A stretch of 64,000 nucleotides of DNA from Modicisalibacter sp033446685 (GCF_033446685.1 NZ_JAWQLY010000014.1:1-64000), one strand, 5' to 3'. Shown: positions 23,804 to 33,037, counted from the stretch's first letter. Program-made: numbers and translations. Notes: a model not told the origin generated them from the letters alone.

Positions 23804-25246
23804 ATGCTTCGCCCGCTCGCCGCCGTGCTGCTGTCGCTGATCTTGCTGGGCGCCGCCACGCCCGGCCTGGCCGCCGGTTTCGATTATGTCTCCAGACTCG
23901 CCGATAGCGGCTTTCGCATCAGCGCCAAGGCGCAGCTGCTCGACAGCGGCGCGGTGCTCGGCGAGATCGCTCCACAACGTCAGCTCTCGCCGGCCTCGGT
24001 CTCCAAGCTGTATATCGCCGCTGCCGCGCTGGATCGCTGGGGACCGCAGCACCGCTTCACCACGCGTCTGGTCTCGACCGGCGCGATCGATGCGCAAGGT
24101 GTCCTGCATGGCGATCTGGTCTTCGAGGGCGGCGGCGACCCGGCGCTCACCTCCGAGGATCTGTGGCGGCTGATCCAGCGCCTGCGCCTGCAGGGTGTGA
24201 GCGCGGTCGATGGACAACTGGTGATCAGCCAGTGGCGCTTCGGCCCGGTCGAGTGCCTGACCACCGACCGCTGTCAAACCCAGACGCGGACCGATAACGC
24301 CTACAGCGCGCTGCTCTCCTCGGCGGCGGTGAATTACGGCAGCTGGTGTCTCAACGTGCTGCCCGGCAGCCGTCAGGGCGAATCGGCACGTATCCTGAGC
24401 TGCGATACCGTCGAGCCCACCACCCGCATCGACAATAACGTGACCACCGTGGCCCGCGGCGGCGACACCCGGCTGGCCGCCGAGCGCATTACCGACGCTC
24501 AGGGCGACGTGCTGGCGATCCATGGCCAGATCGCCATGCAAAGCTACCCACGGGCGATTTATCGCGCCAGTTCCGACCCCGCCAGCCAGACCGCCCAGAC
24601 GCTGATGGCGATGCTCGAGCGGACCGGCATAGCGGTCAGCGGCGGCCGTGCGACCAGCCACACCCAACCGCCCGACAGCGCCCGGCAGCTCGCCGCGGTG
24701 GATGGCAAGCCGCTGCAGGAGCTGCTGCTGCGCACGCTCAACTATTCCAACAATTTCATGGCCGACACCCTCAGCCTGAACCTGGCCGACACCCCGCGGG
24801 CGACCCTGGCCGAGGGCGGCGCGGCCATCGAGTCGTTCGTCGCGGGCGTGCCCGGCCATGGACCGGTAACCCTGCTCAGCGGCAGCGGCCTGACCACCGA
24901 GAACCGCACCTCGGCCCAGGGCGTCAATGCCTTGCTCGAGGCGATGTACCAGCGCCCGGCGCTGTTTCCGACCTTCGTCGCCGGGCTCCAGTTGCCGGTA
25001 AACGGTCCGATGCGCTTCATTCGTCGCGGCGACCCGCTGTTCCAAAGCCACGTCATGCTCAAGACCGGGACACTCAACCAGCCCTATTCGGTACGCTCGA
25101 TCGGTGGTTACTTCCGCACCCTGGAGGGGCGCTGGGGGTCGTTCAGCGTGCTGGTCAACGGCACCTCGCAGACGCCGTACCTGTCTTGGTCGCAGGTCCT
25201 CGATCCGCTCTCCAAGGACCTGGCGGCGATGATCCGCGCCTACTGA
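23804..25246 (+). CDS. dacB: D-alanyl-D-alanine carboxypeptidase/endopeptidase (PBP4)
   Basis: 480 residues with a signal peptide (cleavage after about LAAG). The three penicillin-binding motifs are SVSK (Ser65 nucleophile), SNN (in YSNNFMAD) and KTG (in MLKTGTLNQPYSVRS). The long insert between SxxK and SxN is typical of class C PBP4/DacB. It trims and opens cross-linked peptidoglycan peptides in the periplasm. It is a single gene, convergent with the metallo-hydrolase gene 25 nt away. Confidence 0.92.
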   Translation: MLRPLAAVLLSLILLGAATPGLAAGFDYVSRLADSGFRISAKAQLLDSGAVLGEIAPQRQLSPASVSKLYIAAAALDRWGPQHRFTTRLVSTGAIDAQGVLHGDLVFEGGGDPALTSEDLWRLIQRLRLQGVSAVDGQLVISQWRFGPVECLTTDRCQTQTRTDNAYSALLSSAAVNYGSWCLNVLPGSRQGESARILSCDTVEPTTRIDNNVTTVARGGDTRLAAERITDAQGDVLAIHGQIAMQSYPRAIYRASSDPASQTAQTLMAMLERTGIAVSGGRATSHTQPPDSARQLAAVDGKPLQELLLRTLNYSNNFMADTLSLNLADTPRATLAEGGAAIESFVAGVPGHGPVTLLSGSGLTTENRTSAQGVNALLEAMYQRPALFPTFVAGLQLPVNGPMRFIRRGDPLFQSHVMLKTGTLNQPYSVRSIGGYFRTLEGRWGSFSVLVNGTSQTPYLSWSQVLDPLSKDLAAMIRAY

Positions 25247-25271
25247 GGGGCGGCCCGCGAGCCACGACCGC

Positions 25272-26105
25272 TCAATGTCGGGTGCCCCGGGGCCGCGCCA
25301 GCAGGTCGAAATCGTCGGCCAGCGTCTTGAGTCCGGTACCAAGCGCCTCGCCGTCCATCGGCAGGCCGTGGCCGGTCATCGCCACGCTGGGATCAAGTGC
25401 CGCCAGGCGTCTGACCGAGTCGCGCGCGGCATCCCAGTCGGCGGTGAAGTAGCGCGGCGGGCCGTTGAGTTCCTGATGCTGGGTCAGCACCTCGTAGAGC
25501 TCGTCCTGGCGCACGGTGACGAAGGCATCGCCGACGATCATCGCGCGATCCGCCTCGCGAAAGAACGACACATGCCCCGGGGTATGCCCGGGCGTGTGGA
25601 TCCAGCGCCAGCCGGGCATGGCGGGGACGCTGCCATCCTCGGGTAGCGTCTCGATGCGTGGCCGCAGCTCGATGGGCTGGCTGGGAAAGAACCGCGACAG
25701 CCGCGCGACCAGGCCGCCTTCCACCTGGGGCTCGGGATAGGGATAGTGTCGCTCGCCGGTGAGGAACGGCATCTCCTCGCGATGCGCGTAGACCGGCACG
25801 TCCCAGTGCTCGGCCAGTTCCACGGCGGAGCCGACGTGATCGAAGTGACCGTGGGTCAGGATGATCGCCCGCGGCCGGGCCTGCTTGCCGTAGCGCGTCT
25901 CGGCGGCCCGGACGATCTGCTTTTGCGAATCGGGCATGCCGGCGTCGATCAGCACCCAATCGTGGGGATTGTCGGCCCTGCCGACGAAGTACACGTTGAC
26001 GATCTGTACGATGAGCCCTTCGACATCCGCGACGGGTTCGAAGCAGGTCCCGCTTTTCAGCGATGTCAGCGGCATGTGCTGGTTGTGCAATGGATTGTGT
26101 GGCAT
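25272..26105 (-). CDS. MBL-fold metallo-hydrolase
   Basis: 277 residues with the metal-binding motif THGHFDHVGS (H-x-H-x-D-H), a later histidine in HTPGHTPGHVSFF, an aspartate in MIVGDAFV and a final histidine in AMTGHG. The ATG of MPHNPLHNQH has AGGGAGATCGTC upstream; longer frames lack this. The family includes glyoxalase II, lactonases and related hydrolases, and the substrate cannot be determined. It is divergent from dgt across a 232-bp spacer. Confidence 0.85.
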   Translation of the reverse strand: MPHNPLHNQHMPLTSLKSGTCFEPVADVEGLIVQIVNVYFVGRADNPHDWVLIDAGMPDSQKQIVRAAETRYGKQARPRAIILTHGHFDHVGSAVELAEHWDVPVYAHREEMPFLTGERHYPYPEPQVEGGLVARLSRFFPSQPIELRPRIETLPEDGSVPAMPGWRWIHTPGHTPGHVSFFREADRAMIVGDAFVTVRQDELYEVLTQHQELNGPPRYFTADWDAARDSVRRLAALDPSVAMTGHGLPMDGEALGTGLKTLADDFDLLARPRGTRH

Positions 26106-26337
26106 GACGATCTCCCTGGCTGTTTGCCCTGTATCCACCGAACCACCGTGGGCGGCGGACACGTCGTCCGAATGAGGCGGAGCGCTCCATGTGCTCCGTG
26201 GCAGAGTCCTTGTCCTGCAGCTTAGACGCTGGCTCGGTCGTGCCCAAGCGGAGCGGGGTTGGCCACGCGGCCCGGCGAGTGACGTAGAATGAGGACATGC
26301 CGTACTACCGCGCCGTCGCCACGACCAAGGAAGCACC

Positions 26338-27675
26338 ATGACGCAGATGCACTGGGAGCGACTGCTCGACCCGCAGCGCCTCAACGACAAGCCGCGTGCC
26401 GCACGCGGCGAGATCGGCCGCAGCCCGTTCCACAAGGATCACGATCGCATCGTCTTCGCCGGCTCGTTCCGGCGCCTCGGACGCAAGACCCAGGTGCATC
26501 CGTTGACCGACAACGATCATATCCACACCCGCCTGACCCATTCGCTGGAGGTCGGCTGCGTGGGTCGTTCGCTGGGCATGATCGTCGGCGAGAAGCTGGC
26601 TCACCGTCTGCCGGACTGGATCACCCCGGCCGACCTGGGGGTGATCATTCAGGCCGCCTGCCTGGGCCACGACATCGGCAACCCGCCGTTCGGCCATGCC
26701 GGGGAATACGCCATCCGCGACTGGTTCAAGCGCGCCGAGAGCGACGGCAGCGGCCTGCTAGAGGGGCTCTCGGAGACCGAACGCGAAGACCTTCTGACCT
26801 ACGAAGGCAACGCCCAGGGTTTTCGCATCGTCACCCAGATCGAGTACAACCAGTTCCGGGGCGGCATGCGTCTGACCGCGGCGACGCTGGGCACGCTGCT
26901 CAAGTATCCCTGGACGGTCGAGCATGGCGGCCGCGCCGGCAAGTTCGGCGCCTACCAGTCGGAAAGGGCGCAGCTCGCCGAGGTCGCCGAGCGCCTGGGC
27001 CTCAAGCAGCGCGACGACTGGGCCTGGTGTCGCCATCCGCTGGCCTACCTGGTCGAAGCCGCCGACGATATCTGCTATGCGCTGCTCGACCTCGAGGACG
27101 GCCTGGAGATGGGCATCCTGCGCTTCGACGAAGTCGCCGGCGTACTGATCCAGATCGCCGGTGGCGAGCCGGCCGAATATCCCCAGATGCGCGCTGCCGG
27201 GGCCTCGCAGCGTCGTTGCATCGCCGCCTTGCGCGGGGCGGCGATGGAGCGCGCGGTCAACGATGTGGGTGAGGTATTCGTCCAGCATGAGCAGGAATTG
27301 CTAAACGGTGCGCTGCAGGACGATCTGCTCGAGCTCTGTCACCCGGATCTGGGATGGGGGGTCAAGTCGGCCAAGCAACTGGCGCGCGAGCGGATCTTCC
27401 AGAACGAGCGCAAGGCCAAGCTGGAGATCGGCGCCTATACCACGCTGGGCATCCTGCTCGAGGCGTTCATCGGCGCCGCCCACGAACTCCATCATCAGGG
27501 CCGCTCGACCTTCAAGCATCAGCGCGTACTGGCATTGATCGGCGAGAACACGCCGAAGCCCACCTGGACGCTCTACGATAGCTATCGCCGGATGCTCGAC
27601 TTCATCGGCGGCATGACCGATCACTACGCCGTGGACCTGGCCCAGGAGATGGGCGGGCGGCTAAAGGGCGACTGA
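26338..27675 (+). CDS. dgt: deoxyguanosinetriphosphate triphosphohydrolase-like protein
   Basis: 445 residues with an HD-domain metal site: HTRLTHSLEV near residue 65 and CLGHDIGNPPFGHAGE near residue 110. The QTQ-like start of the domain and the C-terminal region match type 2 Dgt-like dNTPases rather than the 505-residue E. coli Dgt. It hydrolyses dNTP to nucleoside and triphosphate. The start has AAGGAAGCACC-ATG. Some relatives act in phage defence, but nothing around it suggests that. Confidence 0.9.
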   Translation: MTQMHWERLLDPQRLNDKPRAARGEIGRSPFHKDHDRIVFAGSFRRLGRKTQVHPLTDNDHIHTRLTHSLEVGCVGRSLGMIVGEKLAHRLPDWITPADLGVIIQAACLGHDIGNPPFGHAGEYAIRDWFKRAESDGSGLLEGLSETEREDLLTYEGNAQGFRIVTQIEYNQFRGGMRLTAATLGTLLKYPWTVEHGGRAGKFGAYQSERAQLAEVAERLGLKQRDDWAWCRHPLAYLVEAADDICYALLDLEDGLEMGILRFDEVAGVLIQIAGGEPAEYPQMRAAGASQRRCIAALRGAAMERAVNDVGEVFVQHEQELLNGALQDDLLELCHPDLGWGVKSAKQLARERIFQNERKAKLEIGAYTTLGILLEAFIGAAHELHHQGRSTFKHQRVLALIGENTPKPTWTLYDSYRRMLDFIGGMTDHYAVDLAQEMGGRLKGD

Positions 27676-27730
27676 CGGCTCGAGCGCGAAAGGGCGTTTA
27701 ACTCGAAATATCCGTCGCAACGTCAGGCAT

Positions 27731-27761
27731 AAAAAAACCAGGCCCGCCTAGGCGGGCCTGG
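27731..27761 (-). terminator. intrinsic terminator of the cold-shock gene
   Basis: On the minus strand, CCAGGCCCGCC pairs with GGCGGGCCTGG (an 11-bp GC-rich stem around TA) and is followed by seven T and then ATG. It lies 50 nt after the cold-shock stop codon. The same stem also lies 62 nt after dgt on the other strand, though without a T-tract in that direction. Confidence 0.9.
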
Positions 27762-27811
27762 TCGCTCGAACCTTTCGGTTCGGAGCTCGACTAACCGGAG
27801 ATTATCCGAAG

Positions 27812-28015
27812 TTAGACGGGCTTGATGTTCGCGGCTTGCAGGCCTTTCTTGCCCTGAGTCACGTCAAAAGAAACCTCTTGACCGTCCTGCAGAGACTTGA
27901 AGCCTTCGGCCTGAATTTCCGAGAAGTGGGCAAACAGATCGTCGCCGCCGTCAGCGGGAGAGATGAAGCCGAAGCCTTTGCTGTCGTTGAACCACTTGAC
28001 TGTGCCAGTTGCCAT
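27812..28015 (-). CDS. CspA-family cold-shock protein
   Basis: 67 residues, the classical length. RNP1 is KGFGFI and RNP2 is LFAHFS, with the N-terminal TGTVKWFNDSKGFGFISP pattern. It is a single-domain OB-fold RNA chaperone. AAGGATAGTTAAC precedes the ATG. A leader of 70 nt or more is likely, as for other cold-shock genes, but no sequence-level cold box could be confirmed. Confidence 0.95.
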   Translation of the reverse strand: MATGTVKWFNDSKGFGFISPADGGDDLFAHFSEIQAEGFKSLQDGQEVSFDVTQGKKGLQAANIKPV

Positions 28016-28093
28016 GTTAACTATCCTTGCGCGCTAGGCGCCTTGTGCGATTTGCCGGGTGATACCCCGAGTTACAGTGGGTAAAACAAAGGA

Positions 28094-28102
28094 GATATAC
28101 CA
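28094..28102 (-). promoter_or_regulatory. possible extended -10 promoter of the cold-shock gene
   Basis: Read on the minus strand the sequence TGGTATATC is an extended -10 element (TGn plus TATATC). The nearest -35-like hexamer (TTGTAA at 28121-28126) is 21 bp away, too far for a standard promoter. Initiation near 28087 would leave a leader of about 70 nt. Confidence 0.35.
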
Positions 28103-28241
28103 GGCTACCGAAGGACTCGATTACAACTGACTATATGCAACTTGCTAACCTACTGACCTCAATGTCTCACACTTCGAGGCTCGGCGTCAATCCGCGCACC
28201 GCCGAACGCGGCTTGGCGACGCACCTGAAAGGGCTACTGGC

Positions 28242-29111
28242 ATGCACATCGGCGAGACGACCATGAGCCACTCCGGCCGTCGGCCAGCGACGGGCGCGAG
28301 ACGTATCGGCGCGCTGTTGCTAGGATTGTTGCTTGGCCTGTCGATCTTGGCATCGGCCGGGGCGCAGCCGGCCCTCGATGGCGAGGGCTTCGATCATTAC
28401 ACGCTGGCGCTGACCTGGCACCCCGGCTTCTGCGAGTCGCGCCGCGATCCGCCCCGCGAGTGCCGCGAGCCGCGCCTGCGCGGGTCGGCCGACGATGGCT
28501 TCGTGCTGCATGGCTTGTGGCCGTCGTTACCCGAGCGATTCGCCGAGGATGGGGTAACGCCCAGGCGCTGGTGGGCCGAGGGTTGTTTTCTCGAGCAGCC
28601 GCGTGCCCGGGGCAGCTTCTGTCGCGCGCACCGGCCCTTCAAGCTGCCCGAGGCGCTCGCCGGTGCGCTCGACGCGGCCATGCCCGGCCGCGCGAGCTGT
28701 CTCGATCGCTACCAATACGCCAAGCACGCCGCCTGTCTGAACCTGCCCGCCGAGGCCTATTTCGCCACCGCCGTGGATCTCGTCGCGGCGATCAACGCCA
28801 GCGCCTTCGGCGATTTCGTGGTGATCAACCAGGGTGGCTCCGTGGCCCGCAACGCGCTGATTGCGGCCTTCGAGGCGGCTTTCGGGGAGGCTACCGGCCG
28901 CGCCCTGCAACTGGTCTGCAGCGGGCGCGGCAACCGGCTGTTGAGCGAGGTGCGCATCGGCATCGCGGCCGACGCGTTGGCCTCGTTTCCCGCTTCGTCG
29001 AGCCTGGTACCGCTGCGGCGCGGGCGCTGCGCCTCGCGGATACATATCGCCCGCCTCGCAGCCGCCCAGCCGGCAAACGAGCGTAGCCTGCAAACAAGGC
29101 CGGGAACGTGA
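28242..29111 (+). CDS. RNase T2 family protein with altered CAS II motif
   Basis: 289 residues with a twin-arginine-free signal peptide (GALLLGLLLGLSILASAGA). CAS I is intact (FVLHGLWPSLP, catalytic His). CAS II reads DRYQYAKHAACL where typical members have R-H-E-W-x-K-H-G-x-C, so the usual catalytic Glu position is Gln while the Lys-His pair and Cys remain. Other cysteines for disulfides are present. It is presumably a periplasmic or secreted ribonuclease with reduced or altered activity. The start is the ATG at 28242 (AAAGGG upstream); 28263 is an alternative. Confidence 0.82.
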   Translation: MHIGETTMSHSGRRPATGARRIGALLLGLLLGLSILASAGAQPALDGEGFDHYTLALTWHPGFCESRRDPPRECREPRLRGSADDGFVLHGLWPSLPERFAEDGVTPRRWWAEGCFLEQPRARGSFCRAHRPFKLPEALAGALDAAMPGRASCLDRYQYAKHAACLNLPAEAYFATAVDLVAAINASAFGDFVVINQGGSVARNALIAAFEAAFGEATGRALQLVCSGRGNRLLSEVRIGIAADALASFPASSSLVPLRRGRCASRIHIARLAAAQPANERSLQTRPGT

Positions 29112-29124
29112 GCGTTCGCTTGCG

Positions 29125-30036
29125 CTAGATCGAGGCGCGTTCGCGGCGGCGATCGTCGAGCAGCGCGGCGCGCCGGGTCAGTGCACGGGCCACGTCGTCG
29201 TGCTCGGCATCACTGAACTCGCCGAGACGCGCCTCGGCGAGCAGCTTGGCCAGCTCCTCGCCGCTGACCACCAGCAGGTCGTCCGGCGCCTCGCCGCTAT
29301 CGATCCGCCAGCCGGGCAGAACCAGCACGCCGCGCACCGGTACGTCCACTCCGCACTCCCGCGCCAGCCAGTGGCGCATCCAGCCCGCCGCCTGGCGGGT
29401 CTTGCGTAGCGGTTCACGCTCGCTCCAGCCGGGAAAGCGCAGGCGCTGGCCCTCCACGGCCACCTGGTCCTGAGGCCGGCCGGCGGCGTCCAGCGGATGC
29501 GTCCGCGCGCGGGTCTCCACGACGAACACGCCATAGGGCGTCAGCGCCACATGGTCGATGGTGAAGGTGTCGCTGGGAATGTCGTGAAACACGAAAAACG
29601 GGTGATCCTCGGGGCGGATCAGGCGCTCGAGTTCCTGGCCCACCGCCAGTTCGCAGGCCAGCCCCAGCTTGAGCCGGCGAATGCGCTGGAAATCGCGCAT
29701 CAGCAAGAAGCAGAACAGCAGCACCAGCGCCGAGCAGAGCAGCCCGTAGAGCGCCCATTCGAACCAGATTTGCTCGTCGGCGAAGAGCATGCGGCCCATG
29801 CCGAAGGTCAGCGGCGCTAGGATCACGATCGGTCCCAGCGCGCCGTTCAAAAACAGGCTGGTGAAGGCGCGATCGAGGCGATCGCGCAGCGCCTGGCCGG
29901 GCTCGCGCAGGGGATGGGCGTCGAACGGCGAATGGACACGGGCGTCGTGCAGGTTGCGTAGCGCCACCACGATGCTGGCGGTGGCGCCGAGCGGCGCCAG
30001 GAAGATCAGCGGTAACAGGTATTCCAGCCAGGCCAT
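29125..30036 (-). CDS. membrane-anchored NERD-domain protein
   Basis: 303 residues: an N-terminal helix, two further hydrophobic segments (about 60-80 and 90-115), then a NERD (nuclease-related) domain from about residue 130, with DTFTIDHVALTPYGVFVVETRA matching the conserved D-H...G-x-x-V-I-E core. In typical NERD proteins the strand ends V-x-E-x-K; here it reads VVETRAR. The start MAWLEYLL is chosen because AAGGATGA precedes it. Function is unknown. Confidence 0.72.
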   Translation of the reverse strand: MAWLEYLLPLIFLAPLGATASIVVALRNLHDARVHSPFDAHPLREPGQALRDRLDRAFTSLFLNGALGPIVILAPLTFGMGRMLFADEQIWFEWALYGLLCSALVLLFCFLLMRDFQRIRRLKLGLACELAVGQELERLIRPEDHPFFVFHDIPSDTFTIDHVALTPYGVFVVETRARTHPLDAAGRPQDQVAVEGQRLRFPGWSEREPLRKTRQAAGWMRHWLARECGVDVPVRGVLVLPGWRIDSGEAPDDLLVVSGEELAKLLAEARLGEFSDAEHDDVARALTRRAALLDDRRRERASI

Positions 30037-30131
30037 CTCATTCATCCTTGCCGCGATGGTGCGAACGAAGCGCTCATTCTAGAATCTGTTGGCGTTTCCG
30101 CGCGAGCCGCATTGTTGCCAAAGGGCGCGGT

Positions 30132-31196
30132 TCAAGCCGAGCGGGTGATCGGCGTGTAGGCGACCACCCGATTGCGCCCTTGGGTCTTGGCGCTGTAGAG
30201 CGCCTGGTCGGCGTGGCGCAGCCAGTCGTGATAGTCGTTCATGGCGTCGGCCGATTCGGCCAGCCCGATGCTCAACGTGCAGGGCAGCAGGGCGTCGCCC
30301 TGGACCTCGGGGCGCGGAAAGCGCTCGCGCAGCGTGTCGAGCAATGGCAACGCCTGGTCGATGGGCGTGCCGGGCAGTATCACGCCGAACTCCTCGCCGC
30401 CGTAACGACCGACCAGGGCCTGATCGCCCAGGGCCTCGCGCAGGAAAGCCGAGGCGCGGCGCAGGGTCTGGTCACCCATGGCATGGCCGAAGGTGTCGTT
30501 GATCTGCTTGAAATGATCGAGATCGATGAGCGCCAGGGTGGTCGGGCGATATTCCTCGGCGAAGTGACGCTCGGCCAGCGTTTCCCAGTGGCGGCGGTTG
30601 TACAGCCCGGTGAGGCCGTCGGTACGGCTGAGCCGGGTCAGCAGGCGTTTCTGCTCGACCAGCGTCTTGGCCTGGCGGTAGACGATCTGGCCGATCGTCA
30701 GCGGGTAGACGATCAGCAGCGGCAGGCAGGCGAGCAACACCAATGGTGCGGGCACCAGCGTGAAGGCCGGCACGTCGAGGACCAGCCAGCCGAGGGCCGC
30801 GCCGGCGCACAGCGCGATGAGTCCGCGCGCGAGCATGCGCAGCCCGCCGACGGCGATGTTATTGAAGCACAGCAGCGTGGCGAAAACCGCACACGGAAGT
30901 ACGCTGAATCCCATCGCCGCGGCCCAGACGCCCCCGAGCAGGGTATCCAGCAGTAGCAGGCGGCGCTCGTGGCTGTGCGGTTCGCGGCTGCGCGCGGTCC
31001 ACCAGCGGGCGATGTGCGGCCAGGCCAGGCCATTGAGCGCCAGGAGCAACCACAGTGGCCAGCCGGCGCCGGTTTCATGGAGCGTCGCGGCGACGCACAG
31101 CGACCCCAGCCCCAGGCCGATGATGCGAGGCAGATAGGCGCGCCGGGAGAGAGCGAGGCGCGGGTCGCGGCGGGGTGTGGCGGCGTCGTCAGACAT
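30132..31196 (-). CDS. MASE2-GGDEF diguanylate cyclase (DgcC/AdrA-like)
   Basis: 354 residues. Residues about 20-165 contain several hydrophobic helices consistent with a MASE2-type sensor, and residues about 185-350 form a GGDEF domain. The active site is RYGGEEFGV, and DGLTGLYNRRHW and LIDLDHFKQINDTFGHAMGD are canonical, so cyclase activity is expected. No RxxD inhibitory site is obvious before GGEEF (sequence LVGR). It makes c-di-GMP at the inner membrane, opposing the EAL-type proteins. It is divergent from the sirtuin gene. Confidence 0.87.
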   Translation of the reverse strand: MSDDAATPRRDPRLALSRRAYLPRIIGLGLGSLCVAATLHETGAGWPLWLLLALNGLAWPHIARWWTARSREPHSHERRLLLLDTLLGGVWAAAMGFSVLPCAVFATLLCFNNIAVGGLRMLARGLIALCAGAALGWLVLDVPAFTLVPAPLVLLACLPLLIVYPLTIGQIVYRQAKTLVEQKRLLTRLSRTDGLTGLYNRRHWETLAERHFAEEYRPTTLALIDLDHFKQINDTFGHAMGDQTLRRASAFLREALGDQALVGRYGGEEFGVILPGTPIDQALPLLDTLRERFPRPEVQGDALLPCTLSIGLAESADAMNDYHDWLRHADQALYSAKTQGRNRVVAYTPITRSA

Positions 31197-31290
31197 GCGG
31201 CGTTACGGTCCTGATACTGGCCACCCGGGCCGGGTGTATGAGACGTTTTACCTTGACGCAAAACCCGACTGGCGGCTAGTGGAAAGTTGC

Positions 31291-32190
31291 ATGACGACGA
31301 TCAACGATATGCGCCCGGCGCCGGGCTCCTGGCCCGCCCCGGGGGAGCCTGGCGGCGCCGCGCCGCAGGACCCGCTCCAGGCACTGCAGGCGTTCGTCGA
31401 ACGCTATCCGCGGTTGATGGTGCTGACCGGTGCCGGGGTCAGCACCGAATGCGGCATTCCCGATTACCGGGATGCAAAGGGCGCCTGGAAGCGTTCACCG
31501 CCGGTCCAGCATCAGGCCTTCATGGCCAGCGCGGCGACCCGCCAGCGCTACTGGGCGCGTAGCCTGATCGGCTTTCGCGCCATCGAGGGCGCCCGCCCGG
31601 GGCCGGCGCACCGCGCCCTGGCGCGGCTCGAGGCGCTCGGCCACGTCACCGCGCTGGTCACCCAGAACGTCGACGGGCTGCACCAGCGCGCCGGCTCCCG
31701 GCGCGTCATCGACCTCCACGGGCGTGCCGAGCTCGTGCGCTGCATGGGCTGTGGCGCCAGCCGCATGCGCTACGCGCTGCATCAGGAACTGGCGGCCCGC
31801 AACCCCGACTGGCTGGCGCTGGACGCGGCGGTCGGCCCGGATGGCGACGCCGACCTCGACGGCCTGGACTTCTCGCGTTTCCAAGTGCTCGACTGCACGC
31901 GCTGTGGCGACGGTATCTGGAAGCCCGACGTGGTGTTCTTCGGCGACAACGTGCCGCGCACGCGGGTCGATGCCGCCTTCGCGGCGCTGGCCGAGGCCGA
32001 CGCGTTGCTGGTCGCCGGTTCGTCGCTGATGGTCTATTCGGGATTTCGTTTCGCCCGCCAGGCGGCCCGCGACGGCAAACCGATCGTCTGTGTCAATCGT
32101 GGCCATACCCGCGGCGATCCGCTCTATGCCCTCAAGCTCGACGCGCCGGTGGGCGAGACCCTGACGGCACTGGCCGAGGCGCTGAGCTGA
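31291..32190 (+). CDS. Sir2-family NAD-dependent protein deacylase
   Basis: 299 residues. Canonical sirtuin motifs are present: LTGAGVSTECGIPDYR, TQNVDGLHQRAG, the catalytic histidine in DLHGRAEL, zinc cysteines in CMGC and CTRCGDG, and KPDVVFFGDNVP. The long linker between the zinc cysteine pairs is like the class II (SIRT4-like) group. It removes acyl groups from protein lysines using NAD+. The start is the ATG at 31291, with GGAAAG upstream. There are no defence-gene partners. Confidence 0.88.
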   Translation: MTTINDMRPAPGSWPAPGEPGGAAPQDPLQALQAFVERYPRLMVLTGAGVSTECGIPDYRDAKGAWKRSPPVQHQAFMASAATRQRYWARSLIGFRAIEGARPGPAHRALARLEALGHVTALVTQNVDGLHQRAGSRRVIDLHGRAELVRCMGCGASRMRYALHQELAARNPDWLALDAAVGPDGDADLDGLDFSRFQVLDCTRCGDGIWKPDVVFFGDNVPRTRVDAAFAALAEADALLVAGSSLMVYSGFRFARQAARDGKPIVCVNRGHTRGDPLYALKLDAPVGETLTALAEALS

Positions 32191-32295
32191 GCCTGCACCG
32201 GCGTGTATAAAGTTTTCCCTTCGGCGGCCGTTATCGTCTATTCGACCGGCCCCAGATGCCGGCTGATTACCCGATAAGGCAGGGAAGGGAACATC

Positions 32296-32958
32296 ATGCA
32301 GCTCGTCAGCAAGATTCTCATCGCCGCGGCGCTGGCCGCCGTTTCCGCTCCGGCAGCCGCTGCGGGTCAGTGGTCGCTGGGCGCCGGCGTCGGTACCACC
32401 GGTTACGAAGGCAGCGTCAGCTACCGCTTTCACGACAATTTCGCGCTTACCGGCAGCTATAGCGGCTTCACCTACGACGACATCGACTACGAGAGCGACG
32501 ACGCCGACTATAGCGGCGACTTCGATATCGACGTCTACGGCCTGAGCGTCGACTACTTCCCGTTCGCCGGGCGCTTCTATCTCTCGGCGGGGGCGGTGCG
32601 TCCGGATATCGCCATGCAGGTGGTCGGCAAACCCAAGTCGGGTACCTCCTACGAGTTCAATGGTGAGGAATATACCGCCCAAGAAGTGGGCACGCTCGAA
32701 GGCCGCGTCAGTCTCGGCGATTCCGTGCAGCCCTACCTGGGGCTGGGCTGGCGCGGCAGCCACCAGCCGGGCCTGGGGGTGTTCGCCCGTCTCGGGGTGT
32801 TCCTGACCGATGCCGAGGTCGATCTGCGTGCTTCCAACGAAAACGTTAACCAGGGGCTGGCTCAGGATATCCAGCAGGAAGAGGACGATCTGCAGGACGA
32901 CGTCGACGAGTTCGGCGTCTATCCGGTGGCCATGGTGGGGCTCGAGTACACCTTCTGA
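32296..32958 (+). CDS. small outer-membrane beta-barrel protein
   Basis: 220 residues with a cleavable signal peptide (ALAAVSAPAAAAG) and alternating beta-strand residues, ending in EYTF with the terminal aromatic recognised by the BAM complex. Loops are rich in Asp/Tyr (YDDIDYESDDADYSGDF). It resembles small OmpW/OmpA-like eight-strand barrels, but no exact family is recognised. The ATG has GGGAAGGGAACATC. A TATAAA at 32206-32211 may be its -10. A terminator follows at once. Confidence 0.72.
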   Translation: MQLVSKILIAAALAAVSAPAAAAGQWSLGAGVGTTGYEGSVSYRFHDNFALTGSYSGFTYDDIDYESDDADYSGDFDIDVYGLSVDYFPFAGRFYLSAGAVRPDIAMQVVGKPKSGTSYEFNGEEYTAQEVGTLEGRVSLGDSVQPYLGLGWRGSHQPGLGVFARLGVFLTDAEVDLRASNENVNQGLAQDIQQEEDDLQDDVDEFGVYPVAMVGLEYTF

Positions 32959-32986
32959 GGCTGCGCAGCCGCGCTAGCCAACGCAA

Positions 32987-33012
32987 AAAAGCCCGGACCA
33001 GCCCGGGCTTTT
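32987..33012. terminator. bidirectional intrinsic terminator
   Basis: AAAAGCCCGG (32987-32996) pairs with CCGGGCTTTT (33003-33012) around a 6-nt loop. It has an A-run on one side and TTTT on the other, so it can stop transcription of both the barrel-protein gene and the convergent aldo/keto reductase gene. Confidence 0.85.
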
Positions 33013-33037
33013 CGTGGTTCGCCTCGCGGCGAATGCT

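Noticed and set aside
26338..32190. Possible anti-phage defence island (dgt, RNase T2, NERD, sirtuin)
   Set aside because: Each gene stands alone with its own start and orientation, all have housekeeping-type full-length versions, and there are no recombinases, toxins or defence partners nearby.
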